DNA of 64,000 nucleotides from Carallia brachiata (Eukaryota; Streptophyta; Magnoliopsida; Malpighiales; Rhizophoraceae), in assembly GCA_021464245.1 (NCBI GenBank), contig JADCRB010000010.1:2312735-2376734 (forward strand), written 5' to 3'. Shown here in pieces: positions 10,889-21,240 of the stretch (position 1 is the stretch's first letter; the number at the start of each line of letters is the position of its first letter). Below the pieces are notes generated by a model that was given only the letters and a program-made list of their open reading frames with translations, searched no databases and was not told the origin of the DNA. Both the position numbers and the translations under genes were made by a program.

Positions 10889-12447
10889 GTAAACTACAAG
10901 TTCCATATAAACTTCTTCATTTATATCTTCATTAAGAAAGATATTCTTGACATCTATCTGAAACAGCTTCCACCGCCATATGGCAACTGCTAATAAATTA
11001 CGAATAGATTTAAACAAGCCACAGGAGCAAATGTTTCCTCGTAGTCATTGCCATACTCCTAAGTATACCCTTTAGCAACAAGACGAGCCTTTTACTGTTC
11101 AATAGAACCATTTGCATGAGTATTAATCTTGAATACCCACTTACTTCCTATAAGAGACTTTTTTGGAAGAATATAAACTAGGTCCTATAGATGATTTTTT
11201 TTTAATGTCTCAATCTCTTGAGACATAGCACGCTACCAAGAAAGATTTGAACTGCCTAATCGACAGGAAGTGGGTTAATGCAAGGTGGAAACAGAACAAT
11301 AATGGAAATCACATAAAAGAATTGAAGGTTTATGTACCAGAGTACAATGATAGGGTACAAGAGGTGTAAGAGGAGAATTTGAAGACTGTGGTAAGTAAGG
11401 AGCATTGGGCTATGGTGAGCAAGGTATGTCAGGCTGTATTGGTGAGTGAGGAGCATTAGGCTATGGTGAAAAAGGTATGTCAGGATGTAATGCGGGAGGT
11501 ACATCAAGCAGATTAGGAACCTCAGGTTGTGACTGTGAAGGATTAACAATCTGGTCGAGCTTATTGGGAGAGAGAGTAAAGTTGTCCCCTATTGAGATAA
11601 CATCACTTGCATTAGAAGAAGAGTTAAAAAAGAGATCGACTAAAAGATCGACAAACAACTTAAGAGATAGTGTAGGAGTAAATAAAAATTCGCTAAACGA
11701 GTGAATATTTTGTGTTTCAAAAAATGACATGACGAGAGACGTGAAGTCTATTACAAATAGGATCATAGCATCTGTAATCCTTATATTCAATACCATACCC
11801 CAGAAAACAACATAGACAAGCTCAAGGTTCTAATTTAGTGTGCTTAAGAGGTTGAAGAAGAACAAAATAGGGACAACCAAAAGTTCTAAGAAGATTATAG
11901 TTAGATAATTCTCTATGAAGACACCCATATGAAGTTTTGTTTTTGAGAATAGAGGAAGATATCCTATTAATTGTCTATACTACAGTTGAAGTAGCTTTAC
12001 CCAAAATGATTCAGAAAGAGATGCATAAATGAGTAATGAGTGAATAGTATCTTAAAAATGACCTAATTTTCATTATGCATGACCATTTTGTTGGAAGGTA
12101 CTAGGACATGACTTATGAAAAATAGTATTATGTTGTTTTAAGGTAGAAATAATCAATGATACTCCATATTATTTAGTATTGTCAGTACAAAGAATTTTAA
12201 TGCATTATGAGAACTGAGTGTAAATCATGATTGAAAAATCTCAGCAAATTTAAGAGATTTTAGAACGATTTTTCAAAAGGTAAATCCAAGTAAAATTGGA
12301 AAAATCATCAATAAAAATGGTAAAATATTTTGTACTTCTTTTTATTGAAACAAGAGTAGGACTGTGAATATCAGAATGAACAATATAATAAATAAATGAA
12401 GATGTAGAATTACTATTATTAAAAGGTAAGGCTTTGTGTTTATTGAG
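10889..12447 (-). pseudogene. Copia-3 integrase core, tail and start of RT
   Basis: Frameshifted integrase core pieces are seen at about 12370-12290 and partial tail sequence near 11800. The linker region (about 11700-11260) is rich in Pro, Ser and His. The RT start at about 11200-10900 includes a Gln-Ile-Asp-Val-Lys segment preceding the point where the element is truncated. No complete catalytic domain remains. Confidence 0.65.
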
Positions 12448-12632
12448 TTAACATGACATACAATCAAAAGGTTCTTTAGTAACATACCCTAAATAATTAC
12501 TGGAAGCTAAATGTTGAATTTTGGATAAAGAAGCATGACCTAGACGTAAGTGCCAAAGACTGATAGGAGTAAAAGATGAAACTATTGTAGAAAGACCAGA
12601 AGGAATATGAAGAGGGGTGAGCTCTGATACCA
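12448..12632 (-). pseudogene. Copia-3 GAG-pre-integrase fragment fused to the primer-binding site
   Basis: The frame reads SELTPLHIPSGLSTIV and then LWHLRLGHASLSKIQHLAS, the His-containing start of the integrase zinc domain, and FDCMSC with the paired cysteines. Its first codons lie within the primer-binding site, so the whole of gag and protease is absent between them. Confidence 0.7.
12621..12632 (-). promoter_or_regulatory. Primer-binding site (initiator tRNA-Met type) of Copia-3
   Basis: The minus strand reads TGGTATCAGAGC, the complement of the 3' end of plant initiator tRNA-Met used by most copia elements. It directly abuts the LTR on its right. Confidence 0.85.
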
Positions 12633-13012
12633 CATTAAAATAAAGAAAAAACTATGTGGAAAGGTAAAAAAGAGAAGAATGAAGAATATAGAGATACGTG
12701 GCTTAGTCATAAAGACTTGCGTCCACGGTCCAAAAACCCAAAAAGTTACTTTTTTTTATGAATGGTGTTCCTCACACATAGTACAAGAACTCCAATATAT
12801 ATAATGGAGATTATCTTACATATAAGGCAATTATATTACAATAATACAAAGATTATAGATTGATATTAATTGATCACTAGGATCATAACTTGATTATAAA
12901 CAAATATACAAATCTCCATAATTAATTATTTTCAGTATCTTTATAATTGTTTGATTTCCAGTATCCTGACTTGATCGTATTCAGATCTTCCTAATTACAT
13001 AATTCTCGGACA
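12633..13012 (-). mobile_element. LTR-A: 5' LTR of Copia-3
   Basis: It lies next to the primer-binding site and in minus orientation starts TGTCCGAGAATTATG at 13012. The 3' end (..TTTTAATG) departs from the usual CA. About 380 bp. No second copy of this LTR is in the window, so a target duplication cannot be tested. Confidence 0.65.
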
Positions 13013-13273
13013 CTCCCTGCCAAGATGAATATGGATCAAAGAGTGATGTCATCTTGTGTGAACATAAAAAGCCAACAAATATTGGTATTATCTCAATCCC
13101 ACCCGAAGATGCAAATGCATTTCACATGATATTGGTTATGGGACTAAATAGTGGAAATAGATCCCAAATAAAAAAAAAAACTACAAGGGTATAAAAACGA
13201 GAAATTGGTCATGGTGATTGTAATGATCCATTGGTAAGTGAGGGTCTCAGAGTATGAGTAGTGGAGTATAAAA
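13013..13273 (-). mobile_element. Possible 3' internal remnant of another copia element
   Basis: The first bases (CTCCCTGCCAAGATG, with CATCTTG 30 bases on) have the look of a polypurine-tract complement followed by copia 3' internal sequence in minus orientation. No coding frame is recognisable. It sits between LTR-A and the primer-binding-like site of LTR-B. Confidence 0.35.
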
Positions 13274-13284
13274 CTTTGATACAA
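13274..13284 (-). promoter_or_regulatory. Degenerate primer-binding site next to LTR-B
   Basis: The minus strand reads TTGTATCAAAG, one base from the TGGTATCAAAG type of tRNA-Met site. It directly abuts the TG/CA-bounded LTR-B. Confidence 0.5.
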
Positions 13285-13625
13285 TGACAAGAGTAATACA
13301 AGAAACGAGAAAATTTAGGAATGTGAAAAGTCTGTTACTCAACTATATAGAGACATTTACAAGATGACCCTATTTATAGGATTGCATATGATTAAATAAT
13401 TAAACAATCTTCAATAATTACATAATCTTATAATAATTACATAATCATAGAATAATGAAAATAATCATATAATAATAGAAAATATCACATATATTATGGT
13501 AATATGAGGAGATTACTATAATCAGAAGAGATTATTGTAATCGGAAGAGATTACTGCAATGAGAATGGATATAAAAGGATCATATAATTAGGATAGATAT
13601 GCAAAGATTTTTAATATCTTTAACA
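13285..13625 (-). mobile_element. LTR-B: 341-bp copia LTR
   Basis: On the minus strand it starts TGTTAAAGATATT and ends CTTGTCA, has a TATA box (CCTATAAATAGGG at about 13365-13380), and is followed by a degenerate primer-binding site. It holds about three imperfect 20-bp repeats of an AGAGATTA(T/C)TGTAATCGGA-like unit at 13505-13566. Its sequence differs from LTR-A and from the Copia-2 and Copia-4 LTRs. Confidence 0.6.
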
Positions 13626-14325
13626 GGGATAAATTTCGACTTTATTTATATAAATTGGTTTTTATTGGTAGTAGTTAGTAATCTAGTTAATTGGTAACCC
13701 TAGCATAATCTAACATGAATTCAATGGTAGGCATGCTTGGTCTCCACCAAAACATCGTCTTCAATCTCATGGTTGTGATGTTAAGCCTGCGATGCGTTAA
13801 ATGTAGAATCTTTCTAAGGTTAATTTAGTGGGTAATAATAGCGGCAAACTAAATTGTGCTTTAAATTATTAAATGCGTAAGTATGAGGATGATTTTAAGT
13901 CTCATCGGAGGAATAAATTGGGATTTGTAAATGCTAAAAAATTGTTAATATGATTTTAATAAATTAGCTAAATATTTAGACAATTTTAACAATTTATTAA
14001 TATTCAGCACATAATATAGTAAATATTAATGTATTATATTAATACGAAAAATTGAGATTTTATATCCAATGACTTATGTATGCTACATAAAAAACATAGG
14101 ACTCAATTATAAAAATTTTTTTTAGGACTTCTAAATGGCTGCCCAAAATTGCTAACTGGGAAAGAATGTCAAACAGTGAAGTTTTTGATGACGAAAGAAA
14201 CATAGAACGGATACTAAACAATCAAGCAAGCATTATTAAGCATGCCATACCATACATAACCTTTTCTAAGAAGTGACCAAAAGAAACACACACCATCAAG
14301 TTACTCTTCCGGTAAAACAACAAAC
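13626..14325. other. AT-rich DNA without recognisable genes
   Basis: I found no continuation of the dehydrogenase exon in the splice-donor direction. A short stretch at 14150-14210 has balanced base composition but no convincing frame. Confidence 0.4.
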
Positions 14326-14520
14326 CTGAGGAGGGTTGATGATCGGTATACTCAAAGGATTCCCAAGAACACCTCCATTGGATATTGTAAGTGAACCTCT
14401 TGCCATCCCATGAATTGATATGGTTCCATCATTTGCCTTCTTTGCAAGATTGTTGATCTTCTTCTCTATCGCAGCAAAATTCAATGTATTGGCATTGCGG
14501 ATAAAAGGAACCACAAAGCC
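14326..14520 (-). pseudogene. Single exon of 2-oxoglutarate dehydrogenase E2 (dihydrolipoyl succinyltransferase)
   Basis: A 195-bp open exon (65 codons, phase 0 at both ends) has a clean acceptor (TTTTTTTCAG at 14521-14530) and donor (CAG|GTTTG at 14325). It encodes [20 protein letters not shown], then [36 protein letters not shown] and IPIINPPQ. This is part of the acyltransferase catalytic domain of the mitochondrial E2 subunit, which transfers succinyl groups to CoA in the TCA cycle. The family normally has a Tyr-Gly-Ser after GGV and a Gly-Gly before Ser-Phe-Thr; here these are Leu-Gly-Asn and Arg-Gly. I found neither the next exon with the active-site His-Asp segment nor the preceding one, so it is a gene fragment, not a functional gene. 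Confidence 0.8.
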
Positions 14521-15195
14521 CTGAAAAAAATAAAAAAAACAAAAATTATTAAGCTAGAAGGCAAGTAGTAATCATTTCCAAACCGGACTTTGAGAAAAGT
14601 ACAATCTGGTAGCAAAGCCTTTGATGAAAAAAACACTAAATAATCAATGGATACTCATAATTATTGAACCGATTCATCCTCAACAGCAGTAAGGCCGAGA
14701 TTCCCGGATGTAATTATTAGAATTCTAGCCAAGTAATTTATTGCGCCGATGGATTCATAATAGACTGAAAGGGCAACGATAAGGCATCTAGAAAATGACA
14801 TTAGTATAAACCAAAAAAAAAAAAGAGAATGACATTAGTAGACATTAGAAACTAATCCATTCAAGTTTCACACCAAATCATCTCCAAATTGGCTAATAAA
14901 TCTCCAAACCTTTACGTGTGGCGTCACAATCGACCCCATGATCATCCATTTTTGTTGGATTTTCTTGCCTTCCTGAAAACATAGACAGCTGTCGTGCTAG
15001 ACAACTATCACACAAGTCTTTTTTAATTTGTATTATAAAATTAAGAACATTAACATAAAGACAAAATTTTTTAAATTAAGAAAATTAGAGAGATAACAAC
15101 ATTTATAATTTAAAAAAAAATGATAAATTCCGTATTTTTTATGTCTTCTTATTATTTCCAAGAACAAAAGAATTAATGAGAAAAAAGATACCAAC
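14521..15195. other. Intron-like AT-rich DNA
   Basis: No exon could be supported between the E2 exon and the unidentified exon pieces. Confidence 0.4.
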
Positions 15196-15790
15196 CTCGT
15201 TGTGCATGCTCCACAAATCTATCTCTAAACTTTTTTATATAGATTAAGCATCTTTGCTGTCCTGGTTTAAGTTCAACGACAGAAGAAAAAGATATAAAAA
15301 AATAAAAAAAAAAGAAAACTAAATCAGGTGTGAAATCATAAAACTTGGACAACCCCAAAAGAAATATCAGTCAATGATGAATGAACAATTTTAAGAACGT
15401 GCCATAAATCTTTTCATAATATAACCAATTAGCAATTATCATTCAGCTTCAAACACATTAAAAAAGAGTAATAAATCAGTGTGAGACTTGATAATCTAGA
15501 ATTTATGCGGTGAGAATAGTGATCACCAGAAGGACGACATGTAATAACTCACCTGTGAATCATCCATGATTCTTTGATCCAATCCATGCAAGTCAGTCAA
15601 TCTCAAAGGGGGAGCTGTAAAAATTAACAAAGAAAACAAAGGTTATCAACCCAAAAAGATAAGTGCATTCATACTCTTTCTTGGTACCTGTGATATTCTT
15701 TGATTTATACGCTTGTCATGCACTTTCATGCGCCATATCATTAGTGCCTCAATTGCACCAGATGCTTGAAATATCAACGTTGAAGGCTTT
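15196..15790 (-). pseudogene. Three exon-like pieces of an unidentified gene
   Basis: On the minus strand, in order: about 15790-15688 (ends FQASGAIEALMIWRMKVHDK RINQRISQ before CAG|GTACC), 15614-15553 (APPLRLTDLHGLDQRIMDDS between TTACAG and CAG|GTGAG), and about 15261-15196 (QQRCLIYIKKFRDRFVEHAQ before GAG|GTTGG). All three have plausible splice sites and charged, helix-forming translations that contrast with the AT-rich DNA around them. I do not recognise the family. They are on the same strand as the E2 exon further left. They may belong to a broken host gene or be captured fragments. The first and third exon starts are uncertain. Confidence 0.45.
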
Positions 15791-16126
15791 CTAAGTCGGG
15801 AAATAAAACTCCAAGTAAAAGTGAACAAAAATAATTAATTGTCACAAAATGCAACAAAAATCTCTTAGCAGTGATACGAAAATCTGCCTTGGAGGAATGG
15901 TCGAAGTTATTCAATCAGATGCAAAGAGCAATACATATTGTTGCCTCTAGAAGTCCATATAAGGTGAATCCCAGTGAGATGTAACTATCTACGGATTCCA
16001 GAACTAGTATTTATCTCTATTATCTCTATGAAAATTAGAAGTTCACTAAAATTCAAACTCTTTCTATTTTAATTAACATAATAACATATTTTAATTAACA
16101 AAGGAGCAAAAGTAAGAAGCATATCA

Positions 16127-16758
16127 TGTAAGTTCTAGGTTGCACAGACACGGCGACACGGACACGACGGACACAGATCCGGTGACACGTCAATTTTAAA
16201 AAAATTAGGACACAGACACGACATAGACACGTATGTATTATATTATATATAATATATTATATTATATTATATATATATATATATATATATATCAAAGTAA
16301 ATATTATTATTTAATAAAAAATATAAATTATAACTTAAAATATAACATATATAAATTTAATTTTTATTAAAATAAATTTTATAAAATATATTTTTTAAGT
16401 ATATTTAAAATCTCACAATACATATTAAATAATAAATATTAATAAAAAACGACAACTTTAAAAAAAATTCAAATCTTTCCCAATTCCTACTCTCCTTCAT
16501 TTGAATTAAAAAAAAAAAAAGAGGCAACGACAAACTCATCCTTTTTCATTTTTTTACTTTTCTTTTTGTTAGCCATGTCCGCGTGTTCTCAGCTTATCCG
16601 AGTCGTGTCCGATTTTTTTTTTCAAATTTTTTTTGGCGGACACTTTTTGGCGTGTCGGACACGTGTCCGTGCCGTGTCCAAGGCGTGTCCGTATCCGAGA
16701 AGTGTCCGACACGGACACTTCCTTAAAATAGGCGTGTCCGTGCATCCTTGTGTAAGTT
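16127..16758. mobile_element. MITE of hAT type with 8-bp target duplication
   Basis: The element is 16135-16750 (616 bp), flanked by a perfect 8-bp direct repeat TGTAAGTT at 16127-16134 and 16751-16758. The ends are imperfect inverted repeats: CTAGGTTGCACAGACACG on the left against CAAGGATGCACGGACACG read from the right (15 of 18 match). Next to both ends are clusters of GACACG/CGTGTC motifs (about 10 or more on each side), as expected for subterminal transposase-binding repeats. The middle is AT-rich with a (TA)n tract. There is no transposase. The 8-bp duplication fits hAT; a 9-bp Mutator-type duplication with one mismatch is the alternative. Confidence 0.8.
16266..16292. repeat. (TA)n microsatellite in the MITE
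   Basis: An almost uninterrupted run of about 13 TA dinucleotides. Confidence 0.9.
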
Positions 16759-18097
16759 AAAAGTACTTCCATACTCAAGGAGAAACTTTCTCTTTCCTTT
16801 ATAATTTAATATATTACTAGTTTTCAAACCCCGGCCGATGTGCGGGTTATTTAATTTATATTATAATATGATAATAATAATTTAAATAATTTTATTTTTT
16901 TAAAAATTATTAAAGATAAAGACAAATTAATCTATAAGAACTTTTCTATGTGAATCCTTTGTGTCTCTTATACTTTCTTAATTATTGGCCTCATCTATAC
17001 TACTTTACATGGATGACGACTTTTTTAAAATTTATTTCTGTATATATATATATGATTTAGTATGATGAAATCATACTAAAATTAGAAGAAAAAAAAGAGA
17101 TAATATAGATTAAAATGGAGATAAATATTATTTTTTTATGGGTAGTGATTAAATGAAATTAAAATTGGTTTGTTTTTTAGGACTCTACAGTCAACAAGCA
17201 TTCCTTAGAACTCTTCTTCTGCAAGGTCACAAAATAAAGATGTAAAATCAATTAAAGATGTAAAATGCTCAAAGACAAAAAAAAAAAAAAAAAAATCTTG
17301 AAATAGATCTTAAAGATTGTTCAAAAAAAAAAAAAAAGGAAACTGCAGTCTAGAAGAAGCCAATAAGGTAGAAAAACAAAGCATTGATATTGAACTACGA
17401 TATACAATCTTCTTGCATAAATAACAAACATGAACAAAGGGAGTTTTTTTTTTTTTTCAAAGAACTGACCTTGTAATCAAAAATTAAAAACATAATAATT
17501 AATTGAATAAAAATACCTAAAATCCTAAATTTTGTAAATTAATATACTCACTTATGATATATGTTGTTTGAATAATTATTGTTTTTCTATTTTTTTGAGA
17601 GATAAAGAGACCAAAAGGAGAATAGAACATAAATTTGTGAGATGACGATGATCAAATATCTAACCTTTTTGTCAAATCTAATTAGGAGCTTGGCAGCGTT
17701 TGTGGTAGGATTCGTAGGCCGAACTGGCAGGCATGTTGTTACTCCTACCATACCTTATTATGCTGCTTTACAATCCTCCAAGATGACAAATATTTTCCTA
17801 GTTTTGAGCTCACTTAACCTAGTTTAAAAAAAAAAATTAGAAGACCGGAAAAGTTAATTATCAAAAAGCTCCTTTTGTTGTAGAATAAGGACATACTTGA
17901 GAAGATATAATATTGGGAGGAAGTTGAGATAAATTCAATTTCAACCTAATGGTTTATTTGGTCAAATTTGCCATGAATTGTGTTTAACAAACCACATCCA
18001 AAATATTTTCTTCCTCCAAAAAAAAAAAAAGTCTAAAATATTGTGCTGTCGTTTTGGTAACACCAAGAAATAAAAACAAAGTGAGATTTTGACTGAC
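16759..18097. other. AT-rich intergenic DNA
   Basis: Several long A or T homopolymers and no supportable gene. An open frame at 17642-17827 has more balanced composition on both strands but no recognisable product. Confidence 0.4.
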
Positions 18098-18666
18098 GAA
18101 ATTGAAATCGAACAGAGTCGGACCTTGATTCAATGGATAGACAAGATCTTCAACCTGCTAAATTAGACAAACAGTAAAAATCATGTTTGTCAAATGTAAA
18201 AATCATGTAAATAATCAGTACAATAAGATTGAAACCACAATTAAATAAGAAGAAAAAAAGGGAGAGAGAAAGGAGAGTAGACTATTTCCAATAAATATGA
18301 ATTGGCCTACCCACTTATAGAAATTATTGCGCGGTCTTTTAATATTCTACAACCGATAAAAGAGAGTGTTTCTTTTTTCAAAATTAATTGGAATCGGATA
18401 GAGCCGGACCTTGATTCAACAAATAGACAGGATCTTCAACCTGCCAAATTAGACAAACAATAAAAATTAATTGTGAGATGCAAAAATCATGTAAATAATC
18501 AGTAAAATAAGATTAGAAACACAATTAAATAAGAAGAAAAAATAGAGAGAGAAAAGAGAGTAGACTATTTATAATAACTATAAATCATCCTAACTATCTA
18601 TAGAAATCACTCAGTCATCTTGCTAATATATTGCAACCAATAAAAGAGAGTGTTTCCTTTCTTTAA
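18098..18666. repeat. Diverged tandem duplication, period 286 bp
   Basis: Copy 1 (about 18098-18380) and copy 2 (about 18384-18666) share, in the same order, GGACCTTGATTCAA, GATCTTCAACCTGC, AATTAGACAAACA, CACAATTAAATAAGAAGAAAAA, GAGAGTAGACTATTT and ATAAAAGAGAGTGTTTC. There is no coding sequence. Confidence 0.85.
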
Positions 18667-18982
18667 ATTCTTGCAACCAAGAAGATTTTAACAAATAATA
18701 AAAGAAAAGTAATGTGTCAAATTAGAGAATCTTGAAAGACAAAATAACATACTAATCTCTAATTTGTCAAAATTTTTTTATGTTATTGTATGGGGTTATA
18801 GAAACTTTTTATAATATTTGGATGGTAAGAAGAGATGAGGTTACCTATTTTTTAAAAGAAACATTTATGTAACTTTTTAAAATTTTTTCTCAATTCCTCT
18901 CCGAGATCTTTCTCTTGTGAGAGTGTTACATACAGTTTTCCACTGCCATTATTGGGCACCTCCCTCTTTGATTTGAGATCCC

Positions 18983-20494
18983 TTGTTTGTCCTGGTTTCT
19001 TTTTTTCACTTGTCTTCTAATCTTTGTGGCAAGAGTGCAGCCATAAAAGAAGTGGTAGTCGATATCAGCCCTGATCCAGAGGGCAGAGGAGGCACTCAAC
19101 GTGCTAGTATCTACCTTATTGGGACACTGTGGACTGAGAAATGCTTTAATATTAGAGCTTTCTTCAATACTATGACACAGGCAGAGAAGCCCAAAAAAGC
19201 TATGGAAGCAAAGGAGATTGATAGGAATCTCTTTAACTTTCAATTCTTATCAAAGCAGGATTTGAAGTATGTCCTTGAAAACACTCCCTAGTCCTTTATA
19301 AATCAGTGCTTATATTGAAAAGGATTATCTGGTGATGAGTAGCAGTCAAAAGTGCACGTGTTTTATGTCCCATTTTGAGTAACAACCTATGATTTACCTC
19401 GTGTGGTATGACTAAGTTCATAGTGAAGGTGTTGGGGATCAGAGTTGGAACTTTTTTGGGAGTGGATAAGAGTGATCTTGGTACATGGGGACGATACCTA
19501 CATTTCTAGGTATTATTTGATGTTCATAATTCCCTGGTAAGAGGTGCTCATGTTAAACAACGGAATGGTCAGACAGTCTGAATAAATTTTAAAAATGAGC
19601 AACTGCCAAATATTTGTTATTTTTGAGGACTTATAGGGCACGTTAACAATGACTGTGAACTGCTGGATAGCCCCTCAAGCGATGATGAGGTAGACCAGGA
19701 GCCTCGAATGAATTTTCTGGATAGCCTAAGAGCATTGCCAATAAAGAGACGTACAGTTGTGAAGAGGAGTGGTATGCCACAGATGCTGCGACAGGATGGT
19801 GAGTGTGGAAAGAAAACCAACTGGACAGATTGTAAGAGGATGGAAAGCTCTTCAACGGTGGTGGAGGATCATGAGTCTTGACGAGATTTTCAAATTCAAA
19901 TCCCAAATTTTGTTGAGAAAGAGGCAGATACCGTGTTCTTGCAGGTTGATAAATTAAATATCCGTGATTCTGGCTTCCCTAATGTGGTTAATTTGGTTGA
20001 TATGGCAGATAAAAATCAATTCTTGATTAGTGGACAGAAAACTGAGGAGAAGATAATGGCTGATGTTGTGGGCGTACAAAAACCGTCGCAGGCTACTTTT
20101 TCTCTGAAATCTATGGATGCAATTGATCCTTATCAAAAGCTGGTCACATGGGTAAATACTCCTACAAGCCACATTGGGCTCATTTATGAGTCCAAATCTG
20201 TAAGGGGCAGCAGTTACAAGCCCAATACAAGCTGAGTTGGATAAGATTACAAGCATTGGTGCAGGATCGAAGAATGCTCGAAAGCTTGTTATTAAACGGG
20301 ATGGACTCCCTACTCGTTACCAAGGAAAGGCGCAAACTGGCAAATACACTACCTTGTTGGAAAAGCGTGGTTTAGCAATTGGCAATGATGGGAATAGCGA
20401 AGACTCCACCGGTGGTGCCAAGAAAAATAAAATAGATCCTTCTTTATCTTGTGTCCTCTCTGATGTATTTCCAATGGCAGAGGCTACTTCGTAG
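18983..20494 (+). pseudogene. LINE-1 ORF1 remnant (DUF4283 and zinc knuckle)
   Basis: The 102-residue frame to 19291 reads LIGTLWTEKCFNIRAFFNTM and then PKKAMEAKEIDRNLFNFQFL, matching the DUF4283 domain of plant LINE and Ty1-like nucleic-acid-binding proteins. About 110 residues on, GLIGHVNNDCE at 19630-19665 is the second half of a CCHC zinc knuckle, with a stop in place of its second Cys region. The rest up to 20494 is the poorly conserved C-terminal tail in two or three frames. Confidence 0.7.
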
Positions 20495-20507
20495 CCTTGC
20501 TAAGGGC

Positions 20508-21240
20508 CATGAGTCTACTCTGCTAGAACTGCTGAGGGCTTGGGAACCTACTTATAGTTAGAAGAATAAAGAAGTTGTTATTGCTTCACAATCCCATCAG
20601 TGTTTTTCTTATAGAAACAAGGTTATTTTCTACTGAGATAAATTTAATAAAACAGAAATTGAATTTTCAGCACATAATTTTTGTTGATTGGTTGGTAAAG
20701 GTCATAAAAGATCTGGTGGCTTGGCATTACTTTGGAAAGACCCTCTTTGTGTCTCCCTCTAGACATATTCAACACACCATATTGATGTTCTTGTCAAAGA
20801 AGATATTCAACTGATGGAGTGGAGGTTCACGAGTATTTATGGGTACTCAGAAGATTGCAATAAAAAACATCCCTCGACACTTCTTGGATCTCTAAAGTTT
20901 CATTCTTTTTTGCCTTGGCTGTGCAGTGGTGACTTTAATGAAGTTATGTTTTCTTATGAGAAACAAGGTGGCAGAACAAGGCTAGCAAAGTTCGTGGAGG
21001 CTTTCAAGCAAGCCACGGTAGATTGTAGTTTAGACGATGTCGGCTTTCGTGGTTGTCGGTGCACATGGACCAACAACATTGGGATGTTAGACAATGCTCA
21101 TAAAGGTTTGGACAGGGCTTTTGCACCTCTTGATCTTTTGGAGCTCTATCCGAATATCCAAATGGCTCATTTGTCTAGGTTTCGTTCCGATCACAACCAG
21201 ATTTTGATTACTTTGTGTCATAATCCTACCACTGTTTGAA
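20508..21240 (+). pseudogene. LINE-1 ORF2 apurinic-type endonuclease
   Basis: ORF2 appears to begin at the ATG at 20508, with stops already in the first codons. The frame at 20575 carries NPISVFLIETRLF (metal-binding Glu). The frame at 20814-21239 holds CSGDFNEVMFSYEKQGGRTR, CRCTWTNN and SRFRSDHNQIL, the conserved catalytic Asp/Asn, Trp-Thr and Ser-Asp-His motifs of EEP endonucleases that nick the target DNA. One frameshift at about 20814 separates the two. The catalytic motifs themselves look intact. Confidence 0.8.

Larger units (their letters stand above)
10889..12632 (-). mobile_element. Copia-3 internal region with two large deletions
   Basis: Read on the minus strand from the primer-binding site at 12632, it goes straight into GAG-pre-integrase (12600-12448). 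The integrase core follows at about 12330 (VHSDIHSPTLVSI, then FTIFIDDFSNFTWIYL), then the integrase tail and linker (about 11800-11260), then the beginning of RT (about 11150-10900: LFQIDVKNIFLNEDINEEVY). Gag and protease are deleted at the 5' side. RT is cut at 10888, with RNase H and the 3' LTR gone. Confidence 0.75.

Noticed and set aside
16566..16778. Open frames on both strands rich in Arg, Val and Cys or His
   Set aside because: They are translations of the repeated CGTGTCCG motifs at the end of the MITE.
19643..20256. Minus-strand open frames
   Set aside because: Antisense to the LINE-1 ORF1 tail and without known domains.
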